DNA of 64,000 bases from Ypsolopha sequella (taxonomy: Eukaryota; Arthropoda; Insecta; Lepidoptera; Ypsolophidae). The notes below the pieces were generated by a model. It was given only the letters and a program-made list of their open reading frames with translations. It did no database searches and was not told where the DNA came from. The number at the start of each line of letters is the position of its first letter. The stretch's first letter is position 1. The stretch is from the NCBI GenBank assembly GCA_934047225.1, contig CAKOHE010000025.1, positions 405,001 through 469,000 of the forward strand, read 5' to 3'. The position numbers and the translations under genes are program-made. Shown here one piece after another: positions 27,112 to 40,951 of this stretch.

Positions 27112-28242
27112 GGCCGGTTTTTCAAACCGCTCTTAAAGGTGGTAACAGAGGAGGCCTTTTCATACAAACTTTCTAAGTAATATTTAAGAAGACGCAATAA
27201 ATTCATGAATTTAATTGAGAATATAAACAATGTACATTTAACATATTTTTCGCAAATTGTATAATTATTGCTTAGATACTCGAATATCAGGTTTTCAAAA
27301 ATGAAGTCATTTCTTCTGATTTGCGTCGGTGTGCGGCTCACGAACACGGCACTTACAAACACAAACACAGCAGTCTTGTGTAAACATGAGTGCATTCTGA
27401 AATCTAAAGCAACATGATTCCATTTTTGAATGTAATTTTTAATCAAACTTAAATAAGACAATAAGTTGTAATGAGATAATAATTATTGACCAATACCTAA
27501 ATAAAGCAAAATGAATGTTTTTCATTCATTTTTTATTAGATTTTATTCATATACTTGTATTAATTCCCGAAAATTATTAAATTTTTGAACGATTCTTCAT
27601 CGTAAGCCGTCTGTCAAACATTGGTAGATTGGTAGATTGGTAGATTGGTAGATTGGTAGATTGGTAGATTGGTAGATTGGTAGATTGGTAGATTGGTAGA
27701 TAGGTAGATTGGTAGATTGGTAGATTGGTAGATTGGTAGATTGGTAGATTGGTAGATTGGTAGATTGGTAGATTGGTAGATTGGTAGATTGGTAGATTGG
27801 TAGATTGGTAGATTGGTAGATTGGTAGATTGGTAGATTGGTAGATTGGTAGATTGGTAGATTGGTAGATTGGTAGATTGGTAGATTGGTAGATTGGTAGA
27901 TTGGTAGATTGGTAGATTGGTAGATTGGTAGATTGGTAGATTGGTAGGTAGGTAGGTAGGTAGGTAGGTAGGTAGGTAGGTAGGTAGGTAGGTAGGTAGG
28001 TAGGTAGGTTGGTAGGTAGGTAGGTAGATTGGTAGATTGGTAGATTGGTAGATTGGTAGATTGGTAGATTGGTAGATTGGTAGGTAGGTAGGTAGGTAGG
28101 TAGGTAGGTAGGTAGGTAGGTAGGTAGGTAGGTAGGTAGGTAGGTTGGTAGGTAGGTAGGTAGATTGGTAGATTGGTAGATTGGTAGATTGGTAGATTGG
28201 TAGATTGGTAGATTGGTAGGTAGGTAGGTAGGTAGGTAAAAA
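27112..28242. repeat. Satellite unit 24, core type B variant
   Basis: Core 27112-27622 has TTCTTCTG but the common CCTTTTCATAC. Spacer 620 bp with two unusually long GGTA islands near 27945-28015 and 28080-28155. Confidence 0.94.
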
Positions 28243-29565
28243 GGCCGGTTTTTCAAACCGCTCTTAAAGGTGGTAACAGAGGAGGCCTTTTCATACAAAC
28301 TTTCTAAGTAATATTTAAGAAGACGCAATAAATTCATGAATTTAATTGAGAATATAAACAATGTACATTTAACATATTTTTCGCAAATTGTATAATTATT
28401 GCTTAGATACTCGAATATCAGGTTTTCAAAAATGAAGTCATTTCGTCTGATTTGCGTCGGTGTGCGGCTCACGAACACGGCACTTACAAACACAAACATA
28501 GCAGTCTTGTGTAAACATGAGTGCATTCTGAAATCTAAAGCAACATGATTCCATCTTTGAATGTAATTTTTAATCAAACTTAAATAAGACAATAAGTTGT
28601 AATGAGATAATAATTATTGACCAATACCTAAATAAAGCAAAATGAATGTTTTTCATTCATTTTTTATTAGATTTTATTCATATACTTGTATTAATTCCCG
28701 AAAATTATTAAATTTTTGAACGATTCTTCATCGTAAGCCGTCTGTCAAACATTGGTAGATAGGTAGATTGGTAGATTGGTAGATTGGTAGATTGGTAGAT
28801 TGGTAGATTGGTAGATTAGATTGGTAGATTGGTAGATTGGTAGATTGGTAGATTGGTAGATTGGTAGATTAGTAGATTGGTAGATTGGTAGATTGGTAGA
28901 TTGGTAGATTGGTAGATTGGTAGATTGGTAGATTGGTAGATTAGTAGATTGGTAGATTGGTAGATTGGTAGATTGGTAGATTGGTAGATTGGTAGATTGG
29001 TAGATTGGTAGAGTGGTAGATTGGTAGATTGGTAGATTGGTAGATTGGTAGATTGGTAGATTGGTAGATTGGTAGATTGGTAGATTGGTAGATTGGTAGT
29101 TTGGTAGATTGGTAGATTGGTAGATTGGTAGATTGGTAGATTGGTAGATTGGTAGATTGGTAGATTGGTAGATTGGTAGACTAGATTGGTAGATTGGTAG
29201 ATTGGTAGATTAGATTGGTAGATTGGTAGATTGGTAGATTAGATTGGTAGATTGGTAGATTGGTAGATTAGTAGATTGGTAGATTGGTAGATTGGTAGAT
29301 TGGTAGATTGGTAGATTGGTAGATTGGTAGATTGGTAGATTAGTAGATTGGTAGATTGTTAGATTGGTAGATTGGTAGATTGGTAGATTGGTAGATTGGT
29401 AGATTGGTAGATTGGTAGATTGGTAGATTGGTAGATTGGTAGGTAGGTAGGTAGGTAGGTAGGTAGGTAGGTAGGTAGGTAGGTTGGTAGGTAGGTAGGT
29501 AGATTGGTAGATTGGTAGATTGGTAGATTGGTAGATTGGTAGATTGGTAGGTAGGTAGGTAAAAA
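28243..29565. repeat. Satellite unit 25, core type F
   Basis: Core 28243-28753; spacer 812 bp resembling the E-to-A spacer but lacking its first GGTA island. Confidence 0.94.
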
Positions 29566-30722
29566 GGCCGGTTTTTCAAACCGCTCTTAAAGGTGGTAAC
29601 AGAGGAGGCCTTTTCATACAAACTTTCTAAGTAATATTTAAGAAGACGCAATAAATTCATGAATTTAATTGAGAATATAAACAATGTACATTTAACATAT
29701 TTTTCGCAAATTGTATAATTATTGCTTAGATACTCGAATATCAGGTTTTCAAAAATGAAGTCATTTCGTCTGATTTGCGTCGGTGTGCGGCTCACGAACA
29801 CGGCACTTACAAACACAAACATAGCAGTCTTGTGTAAACATGAGTGCATTCTGAAATCTAAAGCAACATGATTCCATCTTTGAATGTAATTTTTAATCAA
29901 ACTTAAATAAGACAATAAGTTGTAATGAGATAATAATTATTGACCAATACCTAAATAAAGCAAAATGAATGTTTTTCATTCATTTTTTATTAGATTTTAT
30001 TCATATACTTGTATTAATTCCCGAAAATTATTAAATTTTTGAACGATTCTTCATCGTAAGCCGTCTGTCAAACATTGGTAGATTGGTAGATTGGTAGATT
30101 GGTAGATTGGTAGATTGGTAGATTGGTAGATTGGTAGATTGGTAGATTGGTAGATTGGTAGACTGGTAGATTGGTAGATTGGTAGATTGGTAGATTGGTA
30201 GATTGGTAGATTGGTAGATTGGTAGATTGGTAGATTGGTAGATTGGTAGATTGGTAGATTGGTAGATTGGTAGAGTGGTAGATTGGTAGATTGGTAGATT
30301 GGTAGATTGGTAGATTGGTAGATTAGATTGGTAGATTGGTAGATTAGATTGGTAGATTGGTAGATTAGTAGATTGGTAGATTGGTAGATTGGTAGATTGG
30401 TAGATTGGTAGATTGGTAGATTGGTAGATTGGTAGATTGGTAGATTGGTAGATTGGTAGATTGGTAGATTGGTAGATTGGTAGACTGGTAGATTGGTAGA
30501 TTGGTAGATTGGTAGATTGGTAGATTGGTAGATTGGTAGATTGGTAGATTGGTAGATTGGTAGATTGGTAGATTGGTAGATTGGTAGGTAGGTAGGTAGG
30601 TAGGTAGGTAGGTAGGTAGGTTGGTAGGTAGGTTGGTAGGTAGGTAGGTAGATTGGTAGATTGGTAGATTGGTAGATTGGTAGATTGGTAGATTGGTAGG
30701 AAGGTAGGTAGGTAGGTAAATA
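29566..30722. repeat. Satellite unit 26, core type F
   Basis: Core 29566-30076; spacer 646 bp, ending GTAAATAGGCC with a GGAAGG variant in its terminal GGTA run. The same length precedes cores 33, 36 and 43. Confidence 0.94.
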
Positions 30723-32195
30723 GGCCGGTTTTTCAAACCGCTCTTAAAGGTGGTAACAGAGGAGGCCTTTTCATACAAACTTTCTAAGTAATATTTAAGA
30801 AGACGCAATAAATTCATGAATTTAATTGAGAATATAAACAAAACAATGTACATTTAACATATTTTTCGCAAATTGTATAATTATTGCTTAGATACTCGAA
30901 TATCAGGTTTTCAAAAATGAAGTCATTTCGTCTGATTTGCGTCGGTGTGCGGCTCACGAACACGGCACTTACAAACACAAACACAGCAGTCTTTTGTAAA
31001 CATGAGTGCATTCTGAAATCTAAAGCAACATGATTCCATTTTTGAATGTAATTTTTAATCAAACTTAAATAAGACAATAAGTTGTAATGAGATAATAATT
31101 ATTGACCAATACCTAAATAAAGCAAAATGAATGTTTTTCATTCATTTTTTATTAGATTTTATTCATATACTTGTATTAATTCCCGAAAATTATTAAATTT
31201 TTGAACGATTCTTCATCGTAAGCCGTCTGTCAAACATTGGTAGATTGGTAGATTGGTAGATTGGTAGATTGGTAGATTGGTAGATTGGTAGATTAGATTG
31301 GTAGATTGGTAGATTAGTAGATTAGATTGGTAGATTGGTAGATTGGTAGATTGGTAGATTGGTAGATTGGTAGATTAGTAGATTGGTAGATTGGTAGATT
31401 GGTAGATTGGTAGATTGGTAGATTGGTAGATTGGTAGATTGGTAGATTAGTAGATTGGTAGATTGGTAGATTGGTAGATTGTTAGATTGGTAGATTGGTA
31501 GATTGGTAGGTAGGTAGGTAGGTAGGTAGGTAGGTAGGTAGGTAGGTAGGTTGGTAGGTAGGTAGGTAGATTGGTAGATTGGTAGATTGGTAGATTGGTA
31601 GATTGGTAGATTGGTAGATTGGTAGATTGGTAGATTGGTAGAGTGGTAGATTGGTAGATTGGTAGATTGGTAGATTGGTAGATTGGTAGATTGGTAGATT
31701 GGTAGATTGGTAGATTGGTAGATTGGTAGTTTGGTAGATTGGTAGATTGGTAGATTGGTAGATTGGTAGATTGGTAGATTGGTAGATTGGTAGATTGGTA
31801 GATTGGTAGACTAGATTGGTAGATTGGTAGATTGGTAGATTAGATTGGTAGATTGGTAGATTGGTAGATTAGATTGGTAGATTGGTAGATTGGTAGATTA
31901 GTAGATTGGTAGATTGGTAGATTGGTAGATTGGTAGATTGGTAGATTGGTAGATTGGTAGATTGGTAGATTAGTAGATTGGTAGATTGTTAGATTGGTAG
32001 ATTGGTAGATTGGTAGATTGGTAGATTGGTAGATTGGTAGATTGGTAGATTGGTAGATTGGTAGATTGGTAGGTAGGTAGGTAGGTAGGTAGGTAGGTAG
32101 GTAGGTAGGTAGGTTGGTAGGTAGGTAGGTAGATTGGTAGATTGGTAGATTGGTAGATTGGTAGATTGGTAGATTGGTAGGTAGGTAGGTAAAAA
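30723..32195. repeat. Satellite unit 27, core type G
   Basis: Core 30723-31238 (516 bp); spacer 957 bp, which starts like the G-to-H spacer and ends like the E-to-A spacer. Confidence 0.94.
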
Positions 32196-33182
32196 GGCCG
32201 GTTTTTCAAACCGCTCTTAAAGGTGGTAACAGAGGAGGCCTTTTCATACAAACTTTCTAAGTAATATTTAAGAAGACGCAATAAATTCATGAATTTAATT
32301 GAGAATATAAACAATGTACATTTAACATATTTTTCGCAAATTGTATAATTATTGCTTAGATACTCGAATATCAGGTTTTCAAAAATGAAGTCATTTCGTC
32401 TGATTTGCGTCGGTGTGCGGCTCACGAACACGGCACTTACAAACACAAACACAGCAGTCTTGTGTAAACATAAGTGCATTCTGAAATCTAAAGCAACATG
32501 ATTCCATTTTTGAATGTAATTTTTATTCAAACTTAAATAAGACAATAAGTTGTAATGAGATAATAATTATTGACCAATACCTAAATAAAGCAAAATGAAT
32601 GTTTTTCATTCATTTTTTATTAGATTTTATTCATATACTAGTATTAATTCCCGAAAATTATTAAATTTTTGAACGATTCTTCATCGTAAGCCGTCTGTCA
32701 AACATTGGTAGATTGGTAGATTGGTAGATTGGTAGATTGGTAGATTGGTAGATTGGTAGATTGGTAGATTGGTAGATTGGTAGATTGGTAGATTGGTAGA
32801 TTGGTAGATTGGTAGATTGGTAGATTGGTAGATTGGTAGATTGGTAGATAGGTAGATTGGTAGATTGGTAGATTGGTAGATTGGTAGATTGGTAGATTGG
32901 TAGATTGGTAGATTGGTAGACTGGTAGATTGGTAGATTGGTAGATTGGTAGATTGGTAGATTGGTAGATTGGTAGATTGGTAGATTGGTAGATTGGTAGA
33001 TTGGTAGATTGGTAGATTGGTAGATTGGTAGATTGGTAGGTAGGTAGGTAGGTAGGTAGGTAGGTAGGTAGGTAGGTTGGTAGGTAGGTAGGTAGATTGG
33101 TAGATTGGTAGATTGGTAGATTGGTAGATTGGTAGATTGGTAGATTGGAAGATTGGTAGGTAGGTAGGTAGGTAGGTAAAAA
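32196..33182. repeat. Satellite unit 28, core type A
   Basis: Core 32196-32706; spacer 476 bp. First unit of the ten-core block. Confidence 0.95.
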
Positions 33183-34433
33183 GGCCGGTTTTTCAAACCG
33201 CTCTTAAAGGTGGTAACAGAGGAGGCCTTTTCATACAAACTTTCTAAGTAATATTTAAGAAGACGCAATAAATTTATGAATTTAATTGGGAATATAAACA
33301 AAATACATTTAACATATTTTTCGCAAATTGTATAATTATTGCTTAGATACTCGAATATCAGGTTTTCAAAAATGAAGTCATTTCTTCTGATTTGCGTCGG
33401 TGTGCGGCTCACGAACACGGCACTTACAAACACAAACACAGCAGTCTTGTGTAAACATGAGTGCATTCTGAAATCTAAAGCAACATGATTCCATTTTTGA
33501 ATGTAATTTTTAATCAAACTTAAATAAGACAATAAGTTGTAATGAGATAATAATTATTGACCAATACCTAAATAAAGCAAAATGAATGTTTTTCATTCAT
33601 TTTTTATTAGATTTTATTCATATACTTGTATTAATTCCCGAAAATTATTAAATTTTTGAACGATTCTTCATCGTAAGCCGTCTGTCAAACATTGGTAGAT
33701 TGGTAGATTGGTAGATTGGTAGATTGGTAGATTGGTAGATTGGTAGATTGGTAGATTGGTAGATAGGTAGATTGGTAGATTGGTAGATTGGTAGATTGGT
33801 AGATTGGTAGATTGGTAGATTGGTAGATTGGTAGATTGGTAGATTGGTAGATTGGTAGATTGGTAGATTGGTAGATTGGTAGATTGGTAGATTGGTAGAT
33901 TGGTAGATTGGTAGATTGGTAGATTGGTAGATTGGTAGATTGGTAGATTGGTAGATTGGTAGATTGGTAGATTGGTAGATTGGTAGATTGGTAGATTGGT
34001 AGATTGGTAGATTGGTAGATTGGTAGATTGGTAGATTGGTAGATTGGTAGATTGGTAGATTGGTAGATTGGTAGATTGGTAGATTGGTAGATTGGTAGAT
34101 AAGTAGATTGGTAGATTGGTAGATTGGTAGATTGGTAGATTGGTAGATTGGTAGATTGGTAGATTGGTAGATTGGTAGATTGGTAGATTGGTAGATTGGT
34201 AGATTGGTAGGTAGGTAGGTAGGTAGGTAGGTAGGTAGGTAGGTAGGTTGGTAGGTAGGTAGGTAGATTGGTAGATTGGTAGATTGGTAGATTGGTAGAT
34301 TGGTAGATTGGTAGATTGGTAGGTAGGTAGGTAGGTAGGTAGGTTGGTAGGTAGGTAGGTAGATTGGTAGATTGGTAGATTGGTAGATTGGTAGATTGGT
34401 AGATTGGTAGATTGGTAGGTAGATAGGTAAAAA
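33183..34433. repeat. Satellite unit 29, core type B variant
   Basis: Core 33183-33693 with AATTTATG, TTGGGAATATAAAC and AAAATACATTT, shared only with core 39; spacer 740 bp. Confidence 0.95.
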
Positions 34434-35420
34434 GGCCGGTTTTTCAAACCGCTCTTAAAGGTGGTAACAGAGGAGGCCTTTTCATACAAACTTTCTAAGT
34501 AATATTTAAGAAGACGCAATAAATTCATGAATTTAATTGAGAATATAAACAATGTACATTTAACATATTTTTCGCAAATTGTATAATTATTGCTTAGATA
34601 CTCGAATATCAGGTTTTCAAAAATGAAGTCATTTCGTCTGATTTGCGTCGGTGTGCGGCTCACGAACACGGCACTTACAAACACAAACACAGCAGTCTTG
34701 TGTGAACATAAGTGCATTCTGAAATCTAAAGCAACATGATTCCATTTTTGAATGTAATTTTTATTCAAACTTAAATAAGACAATAAGTTGTAATGAGATA
34801 ATAATTATTGACCAATACCTAAATAAAGCAAAATGAATGTTTTTCATTCATTTTTTATTAGATTTTATTCATATACTAGTATTAATTCCCGAAAATTATT
34901 AAATTTTTGAACGATTCTTCATCGTAAGCCGTCTGTCAAACATTGGTAGATTGGTAGATTGGTAGATTGGTAGATTGGTAGATTGGTAGATTGGTAGATT
35001 GGTAGATTGGTAGATTGGTAGATTGGTAGATTGGTAGATTGGTAGATTGGTAGATTGGTAGATCGGTAGATTGGTAGATTGGTAGATTGGTAGATTGGTA
35101 GATTGGTAGATAGGTAGATTGGTAGATTGGTAGATTGGTAGATTGGTAGATTGGTAGATTGGTAGTCTGGTAGATTGGTAGACTGGTAGATTGGTAGATT
35201 GGTAGATTGGTAGATTGGTAGATTGGTAGATTGGTAGATTGGTAGATTGGTAGATTGGTAGATTGGTAGATTGGTAGGTAGGTAGGTAGGTAGGTAGGTA
35301 GGTAGGTAGGTAGGTTGGTAGGTAGGTAGGTAGATTGGTAGATTGGTAGATTGGTAGATTGGTAGATTGGTAGATTGGTAGATTGGTAGATTGGTAGGTA
35401 GGTAGGTAGGTAGGTAAAAA
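34434..35420. repeat. Satellite unit 30, core type A
   Basis: Core 34434-34944 with GTGTGAACATAAG, shared with core 40. It is preceded by GGTAGATAGGTAAAAAGG, also shared. Spacer 476 bp. Confidence 0.95.
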
Positions 35421-36556
35421 GGCCGGTTTTTTTAAACCGCTCTTAAAGGTGGTAACAGAGGAGGCCTTTTCATACAAACTTTCTAAGTAATATTTAAGAA
35501 GACGCAATAAATTCATGAATTTAATTGAGAATATAAACAATGTACATTTAACATATTTTTCGCAAATTGTATAATTATTGCTTAGATACTCGAATATCAG
35601 GTTTTCAAAAATGAAGTCATTTCTTCTGATTTGCGTCGGTGTGCGGCTTTCGAACACGGCACTTACAAACACAAACACAGCAGTCTTGTGTAAACATGAG
35701 TGCATTCTGAAATCTAAAGCAACATGATTCCATTTTTGAATGTAATTTTTAATCAAACTTAAATAAGACAATAAGTTGTAATGAGATAATAATTATTGAC
35801 CAATACCTAAATAAAGCAAAATGAATGTTTTTCATTCATTTTTTATTAGATTTTATTCATATACTTGTATTAATTCCCGAAAATTATTAAATTTTTGAAC
35901 GATTCTTCATCGTAAGCCGTCTGTCAAACATTGGTAGATTGGTAGATTGGTAGATTGGTAGATTGGTAGATTGGTAGATTGGTAGATTGGTAGATTGGTA
36001 GATTGGTAGATAGGTAGATTGGTAGATTGGTAGATTGGTAGATTGGTAGATTGGTAGATTGGTAGATTGGTAGATTGGTAGATTGGTAGATTGGTAGATT
36101 GGTAGATTGGTAGATTGATAGATTGGTAGATTGGTAGATTGGTAGATTGGTAGATTGGTAGATTGGTAGATTGGTAGATTGGTAGATTGGTAGATTGGTA
36201 GATTGGTAGATTGGTAGATTGGTAGATTGGTAGATTGGTAGATTGGTAGATTGGTAGATTGGTAGATTGGTAGATTGGTAGATTGGTAGATTGGTAGATT
36301 GGTAGATAAGTAGATTGGTAGATTGGTAGATTGGTAGATTGGTAGATTGGTAGATTGGTAGATTGGTAGATTGGTAGATTGGTAGATTGGTAGATTGGTA
36401 GGTAGGTAGGTAGGTAGGTAGGTAGGTAGGTAGGTAGGTAGGTTGGTAGGTAGGTAGGTAGATTGGTAGATTGGTAGATTGGTAGATTGGTAGATTGGTA
36501 GATTGGTAGATTGGTAGATTGGTAGATTGGTAGGTAGGTAGGTAGGTAGGTAAAAA
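35421..36556. repeat. Satellite unit 31, core type B variant
   Basis: Core 35421-35932 (512 bp) with GGCTTTCGAAC as in core 41, plus a private extra T (GGTTTTTTTAAACC); spacer 624 bp. Confidence 0.95.
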
Positions 36557-37713
36557 GGCCGGTTTTTCAAACCGCTCTTAAAGGTGGTAACAGAGGAGGC
36601 CTTTTCATACAAACTTTCTAAGTAATATTTAAGAAGACGCAATAAATTCATGAATTTAATTGAGAATATAAACAATGTACATTTAACATATTTTTCGCAA
36701 ATTGTATAATTATTGCTTAGATACTCGAATATCAGGTTTTCAAAAATGAAGTCATTTCGTCTGATTTGCGTCGGTGTGCGGCTCACGAACACGGCACTTA
36801 CAAACACAAACATAGCAGTCTTGTGTAAACATGAGTGCATTCTGAAATCTAAAGCAACATGATTCCATCTTTGAATGTAATTTTTAATCAAACTTAAATA
36901 AGACAATAAGTTGTAATGAGATAATAATTATTGACCAATACCTAAATAAAGCAAAATGAATGTTTTTCATTCATTTTTTATTAGATTTTATTCATATACT
37001 TGTATTAATTCCCGAAAATTATTAAATTTTTGAACGATTCTTCATCGTAAGCCGTCTGTCAAACATTGGTAGATTGGTAGATTGGTAGATTGGTAGATTG
37101 GTAGATTGGTAGATTGGTAGATTGGTAGATTGGTAGATTGGTAGACTGGTAGATTGGTAGATTGGTAGATTGGTAGATTGGTAGATTGGTAGATTGGTAG
37201 ATTGGTAGATTGGTAGATTGGTAGATTGGTAGATTGGTAGATTGGTAGATTGGTAGAGTGGTAGATTGGTAGATTGGTAGATTGGTAGATTGGTAGATTA
37301 GATTGGTAGATTGGTAGATTGGTAGATTAGATTGGTAGATTGGTAGATTAGTAGATTGGTAGATTGGTAGATTGGTAGATTGGTAGATTGGTAGATTGGT
37401 AGATTGGTAGATTGGTAGATTGGTAGATTGGTAGATTGGTAGATTGGTAGATTGGTAGATTGGTAGATTGGTAGATTGGTAGACTGGTAGATTGGTAGAT
37501 TGGTAGATTGGTAGATTGGTAGATTGGTAGATTGGTAGATTGGTAGATTGGTAGATTGGTAGATTGGTAGATTGGTAGATTGGTAGGTAGGTAGGTAGGT
37601 AGGTAGGTAGGTAGGTAGGTTGGTAGGTAGGTTGGTAGGTAGGTAGGTAGATTGGTAGATTGGTAGATTGGTAGATTGGTAGATTGGTAGGAAGGTAGGT
37701 AGGTAGGTAAATA
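36557..37713. repeat. Satellite unit 32, core type F
   Basis: Core 36557-37067; spacer 646 bp, ending GTAAATAGGCC. Confidence 0.95.
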
Positions 37714-38696
37714 GGCCGGTTTTTCAAACCGCTCTTAAAGGTGGTAACAGAGGAGGCCTTTTCATACAAACTTTCTAAGTAATATTTAAGAAGACGCAAT
37801 AAATTCATGAATTTAATTGAGAATATAAACAAAACAATGTACATTTAACATATTTTTCGCAAATTGTATAATTATTGCTTAGATACTCGAATATCAGGTT
37901 TTCAAAAATGAAGTCATTTCGTCTGATTTGCGTCGGTGTGCGGCTCACGAACACGGCACTTACAAACACAAACACAGCAGTCTTTTGTAAACATGAGTGC
38001 ATTCTGAAATCTAAAGCAACATGATTCCATTTTTGAATGTAATTTTTAATCAAACTTAAATAAGACAATAAGTTGTAATGAGATAATAATTATTGACCAA
38101 TACCTAAATAAAGCAAAATGAATGTTTTTCATTCATTTTTTATTAGATTTTATTCATATACTTGTATTAATTCCCGAAAATTATTAAATTTTTGAACGAT
38201 TCTTCATCGTAAGCCGTCTGTCAAACATTGGTAGATTGGTAGATTGGTAGATTGGTAGATTGGTAGATTGGTAGATTGGTAGATTAGATTGGTAGATTGG
38301 TAGATTAGTAGATTAGATTGGTAGATTGGTAGATTAGATTGGTAGATTGGTAGATTGGTAGATTAGTAGATTGGTAGATTGGTAGATTGGTAGATTGGTA
38401 GATTGGTAGATTGGTAGATTGGTAGATTGGTAGATTAGTAGATTGGTAGATTGGTAGATTGGTAGATTGGTAGATTGGTAGATTGGTAGATTGGTAGATT
38501 GGTAGATTGGTAGATTGGTAGATTGGTAGATTGGTAGATTGGTAGATTGGTAGGTAGGTAGGTAGGTAGGTAGGTAGGTAGGTAGGTAGGTTGGTAGGTA
38601 GGTTGGTAGATTGGTAGATTGGTAGATTGGTAGATTGGTAGATTGGTAGATTGGTAGATTGGTAGATTGGTAGGTAGGTAGGTAGGTAGGTAAAAA
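37714..38696. repeat. Satellite unit 33, core type G
   Basis: Core 37714-38229 (516 bp); spacer 467 bp. Confidence 0.95.
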
Positions 38697-39794
38697 GGCC
38701 GGTTTTTCAAACCGCTCTTAAAGGTGGTAACAGAGGAGGCCTTTTCATACAAACTTTCTAAGTAATATTTAAGAAGACGCAATAAATTCATGAATTTAAT
38801 TGAGAATATAAACAATGTACATTTAACATATTTTTCGCAAATTGTATAATTATTGCTTAGATACTCGAATATCAGGTTTTCAAAAATGAAGTCATTTCGT
38901 CTGATTTGCGTCGGTGTGCGGCTCACGAACACGGCACTTACAAACACAAACACAGCAGTCTTGTGTAAACATAAGTGCATTCTGAAATCTAAAGCAACAT
39001 GATTCCATTTTTGAATGTAATTTTTAATCAAACTTAAATAAGACAATAAGTTGTAATGAGATAATAATTATTGACCAATACCTAAATAAAGCAAAATGAA
39101 TGTTTTTCATTCATTTTTTATTAGATTTTATTCATATACTTGTATTAATTCCCGAAAATTATTAAATTTTTGAACGATTCTTCATCGTAAGCCGTCTGTC
39201 AAACATTGGTAGATTGGTAGATTGGTAGATTGGTAGATTGGTAGATTGGTAGATTGGTAGATTGGTAGATTGGTAGATTGGTAGATTGGTAGATTGGTAG
39301 ATTGGTAGATTGGTAGATAGGTAGATTGTTAGATTGGTAAATAAATAAAATAATAAAATATTAATAAATAAATAAATAAATAAATTGGTAGATTGGTAGA
39401 TTGGTAGATTGGTAGATTGGTAGATTGGTAGATTGGTAGATTGGTAGATTGGTAGACTGGTAGATTGGTAGATTGGTAGATTGGTAGATTGGTAGATTGG
39501 TAGATTGGTAGATTGGTAGATTGGTAGATTGGTAGATTGGTAGATTGGTAGATTGGTAGATTGGTAGGTAGGTAGGTAGGTAGGTAGGTAGGTAGGTAGG
39601 TAGGTTGGTAGGTAGGTAGGTAGATTGGTAGATTGGTAGATTGGTAGATTGGTAGATTGGTAGATTGGTAGGTAGGTAGGTAGGTAGGTAGGTAGGTAGG
39701 TAGGTAGGTAGGTTGGTAGGTAGGTAGGTAGATTGGTAGATTGGTAGATTGGTAGATTGGTAGATTGGTAGATTGGTAGGTAGGTAGGTAAAAA
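38697..39794. repeat. Satellite unit 34, core type H
   Basis: Core 38697-39207; spacer 587 bp containing the TAAA-rich island 39338-39384 and two GGTA islands. Confidence 0.95.
39338..39384. repeat. TAAA-rich island in spacer, copy 1
   Basis: 47 bp of TAAA/TAATA repeats replacing the TAGATTGG repeat, just after TAGATTGTTAGATTGG. By eye it is identical to the islands at 42560 and 50110. Confidence 0.9.
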
Positions 39795-40951
39795 GGCCGG
39801 TTTTTCAAACCGCTCTTAAAGGTGGTAACAGAGGAGGCCTTTTCATACAAACTTTCTAAGTAATATTTAAGAAGACGCAATAAATTCATGAATTTAATTG
39901 AGAATATAAACAATGTACATTTAACATATTTTTCGCAAATTGTATAATTATTGCTTAGATACTCGAATATCAGGTTTTCAAAAATGAAGTCATTTCGTCT
40001 GATTTGCGTCGGTGTGCGGCTCACGAACACGGCACTTACAAACACAAACATAGCAGTCTTGTGTAAACATGAGTGCATTCTGAAATCTAAAGCAACATGA
40101 TTCCATCTTTGAATGTAATTTTTAATCAAACTTAAATAAGACAATAAGTTGTAATGAGATAATAATTATTGACCAATACCTAAATAAAGCAAAATGAATG
40201 TTTTTCATTCATTTTTTATTAGATTTTATTCATATACTTGTATTAATTCCCGAAAATTATTAAATTTTTGAACGATTCTTCATCGTAAGCCGTCTGTCAA
40301 ACATTGGTAGATTGGTAGATTGGTAGATTGGTAGATTGGTAGATTGGTAGATTGGTAGATTGGTAGATTGGTAGATTGGTAGATTGGTAGACTGGTAGAT
40401 TGGTAGATTGGTAGATTGGTAGATTGGTAGATTGGTAGATTGGTAGATTGGTAGATTGGTAGATTGGTAGATTGGTAGATTGGTAGATTGGTAGATTGGT
40501 AGAGTGGTAGATTGGTAGATTGGTAGATTGGTAGATTGGTAGATTAGATTGGTAGATTGGTAGATTGGTAGATTAGATTGGTAGATTGGTAGATTAGTAG
40601 ATTGGTAGATTGGTAGATTGGTAGATTGGTAGATTGGTAGATTGGTAGATTGGTAGATTGGTAGATTGGTAGATTGGTAGATTGGTAGATTGGTAGATTG
40701 GTAGATTGGTAGATTGGTAGACTGGTAGATTGGTAGATTGGTAGATTGGTAGATTGGTAGATTGGTAGATTGGTAGATTGGTAGATTGGTAGATTGGTAG
40801 ATTGGTAGATTGGTAGATTGGTAGGTAGGTAGGTAGGTAGGTAGGTAGGTAGGTAGGTTGGTAGGTAGGTTGGTAGGTAGGTAGGTAGATTGGTAGATTG
40901 GTAGATTGGTAGATTGGTAGATTGGTAGGAAGGTAGGTAGGTAGGTAAATA
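39795..40951. repeat. Satellite unit 35, core type F
   Basis: Core 39795-40305, intact. This is the paralogue of core 45 without the LTR element, so it serves as an empty-site reference. Spacer 646 bp. Confidence 0.95.

Larger units (their letters stand above)
37714..40951. repeat. Nested three-core block G-H-F, first copy
   Basis: Cores 33, 34 and 35 with spacers of 467, 587 and 646 bp. The G core (5-bp insertion), the H core and the 47-bp TAAA-rich island in the third spacer all recur about 3.2 kb later at 40952-43979. This indicates a local duplication inside the ten-core unit. Confidence 0.85.
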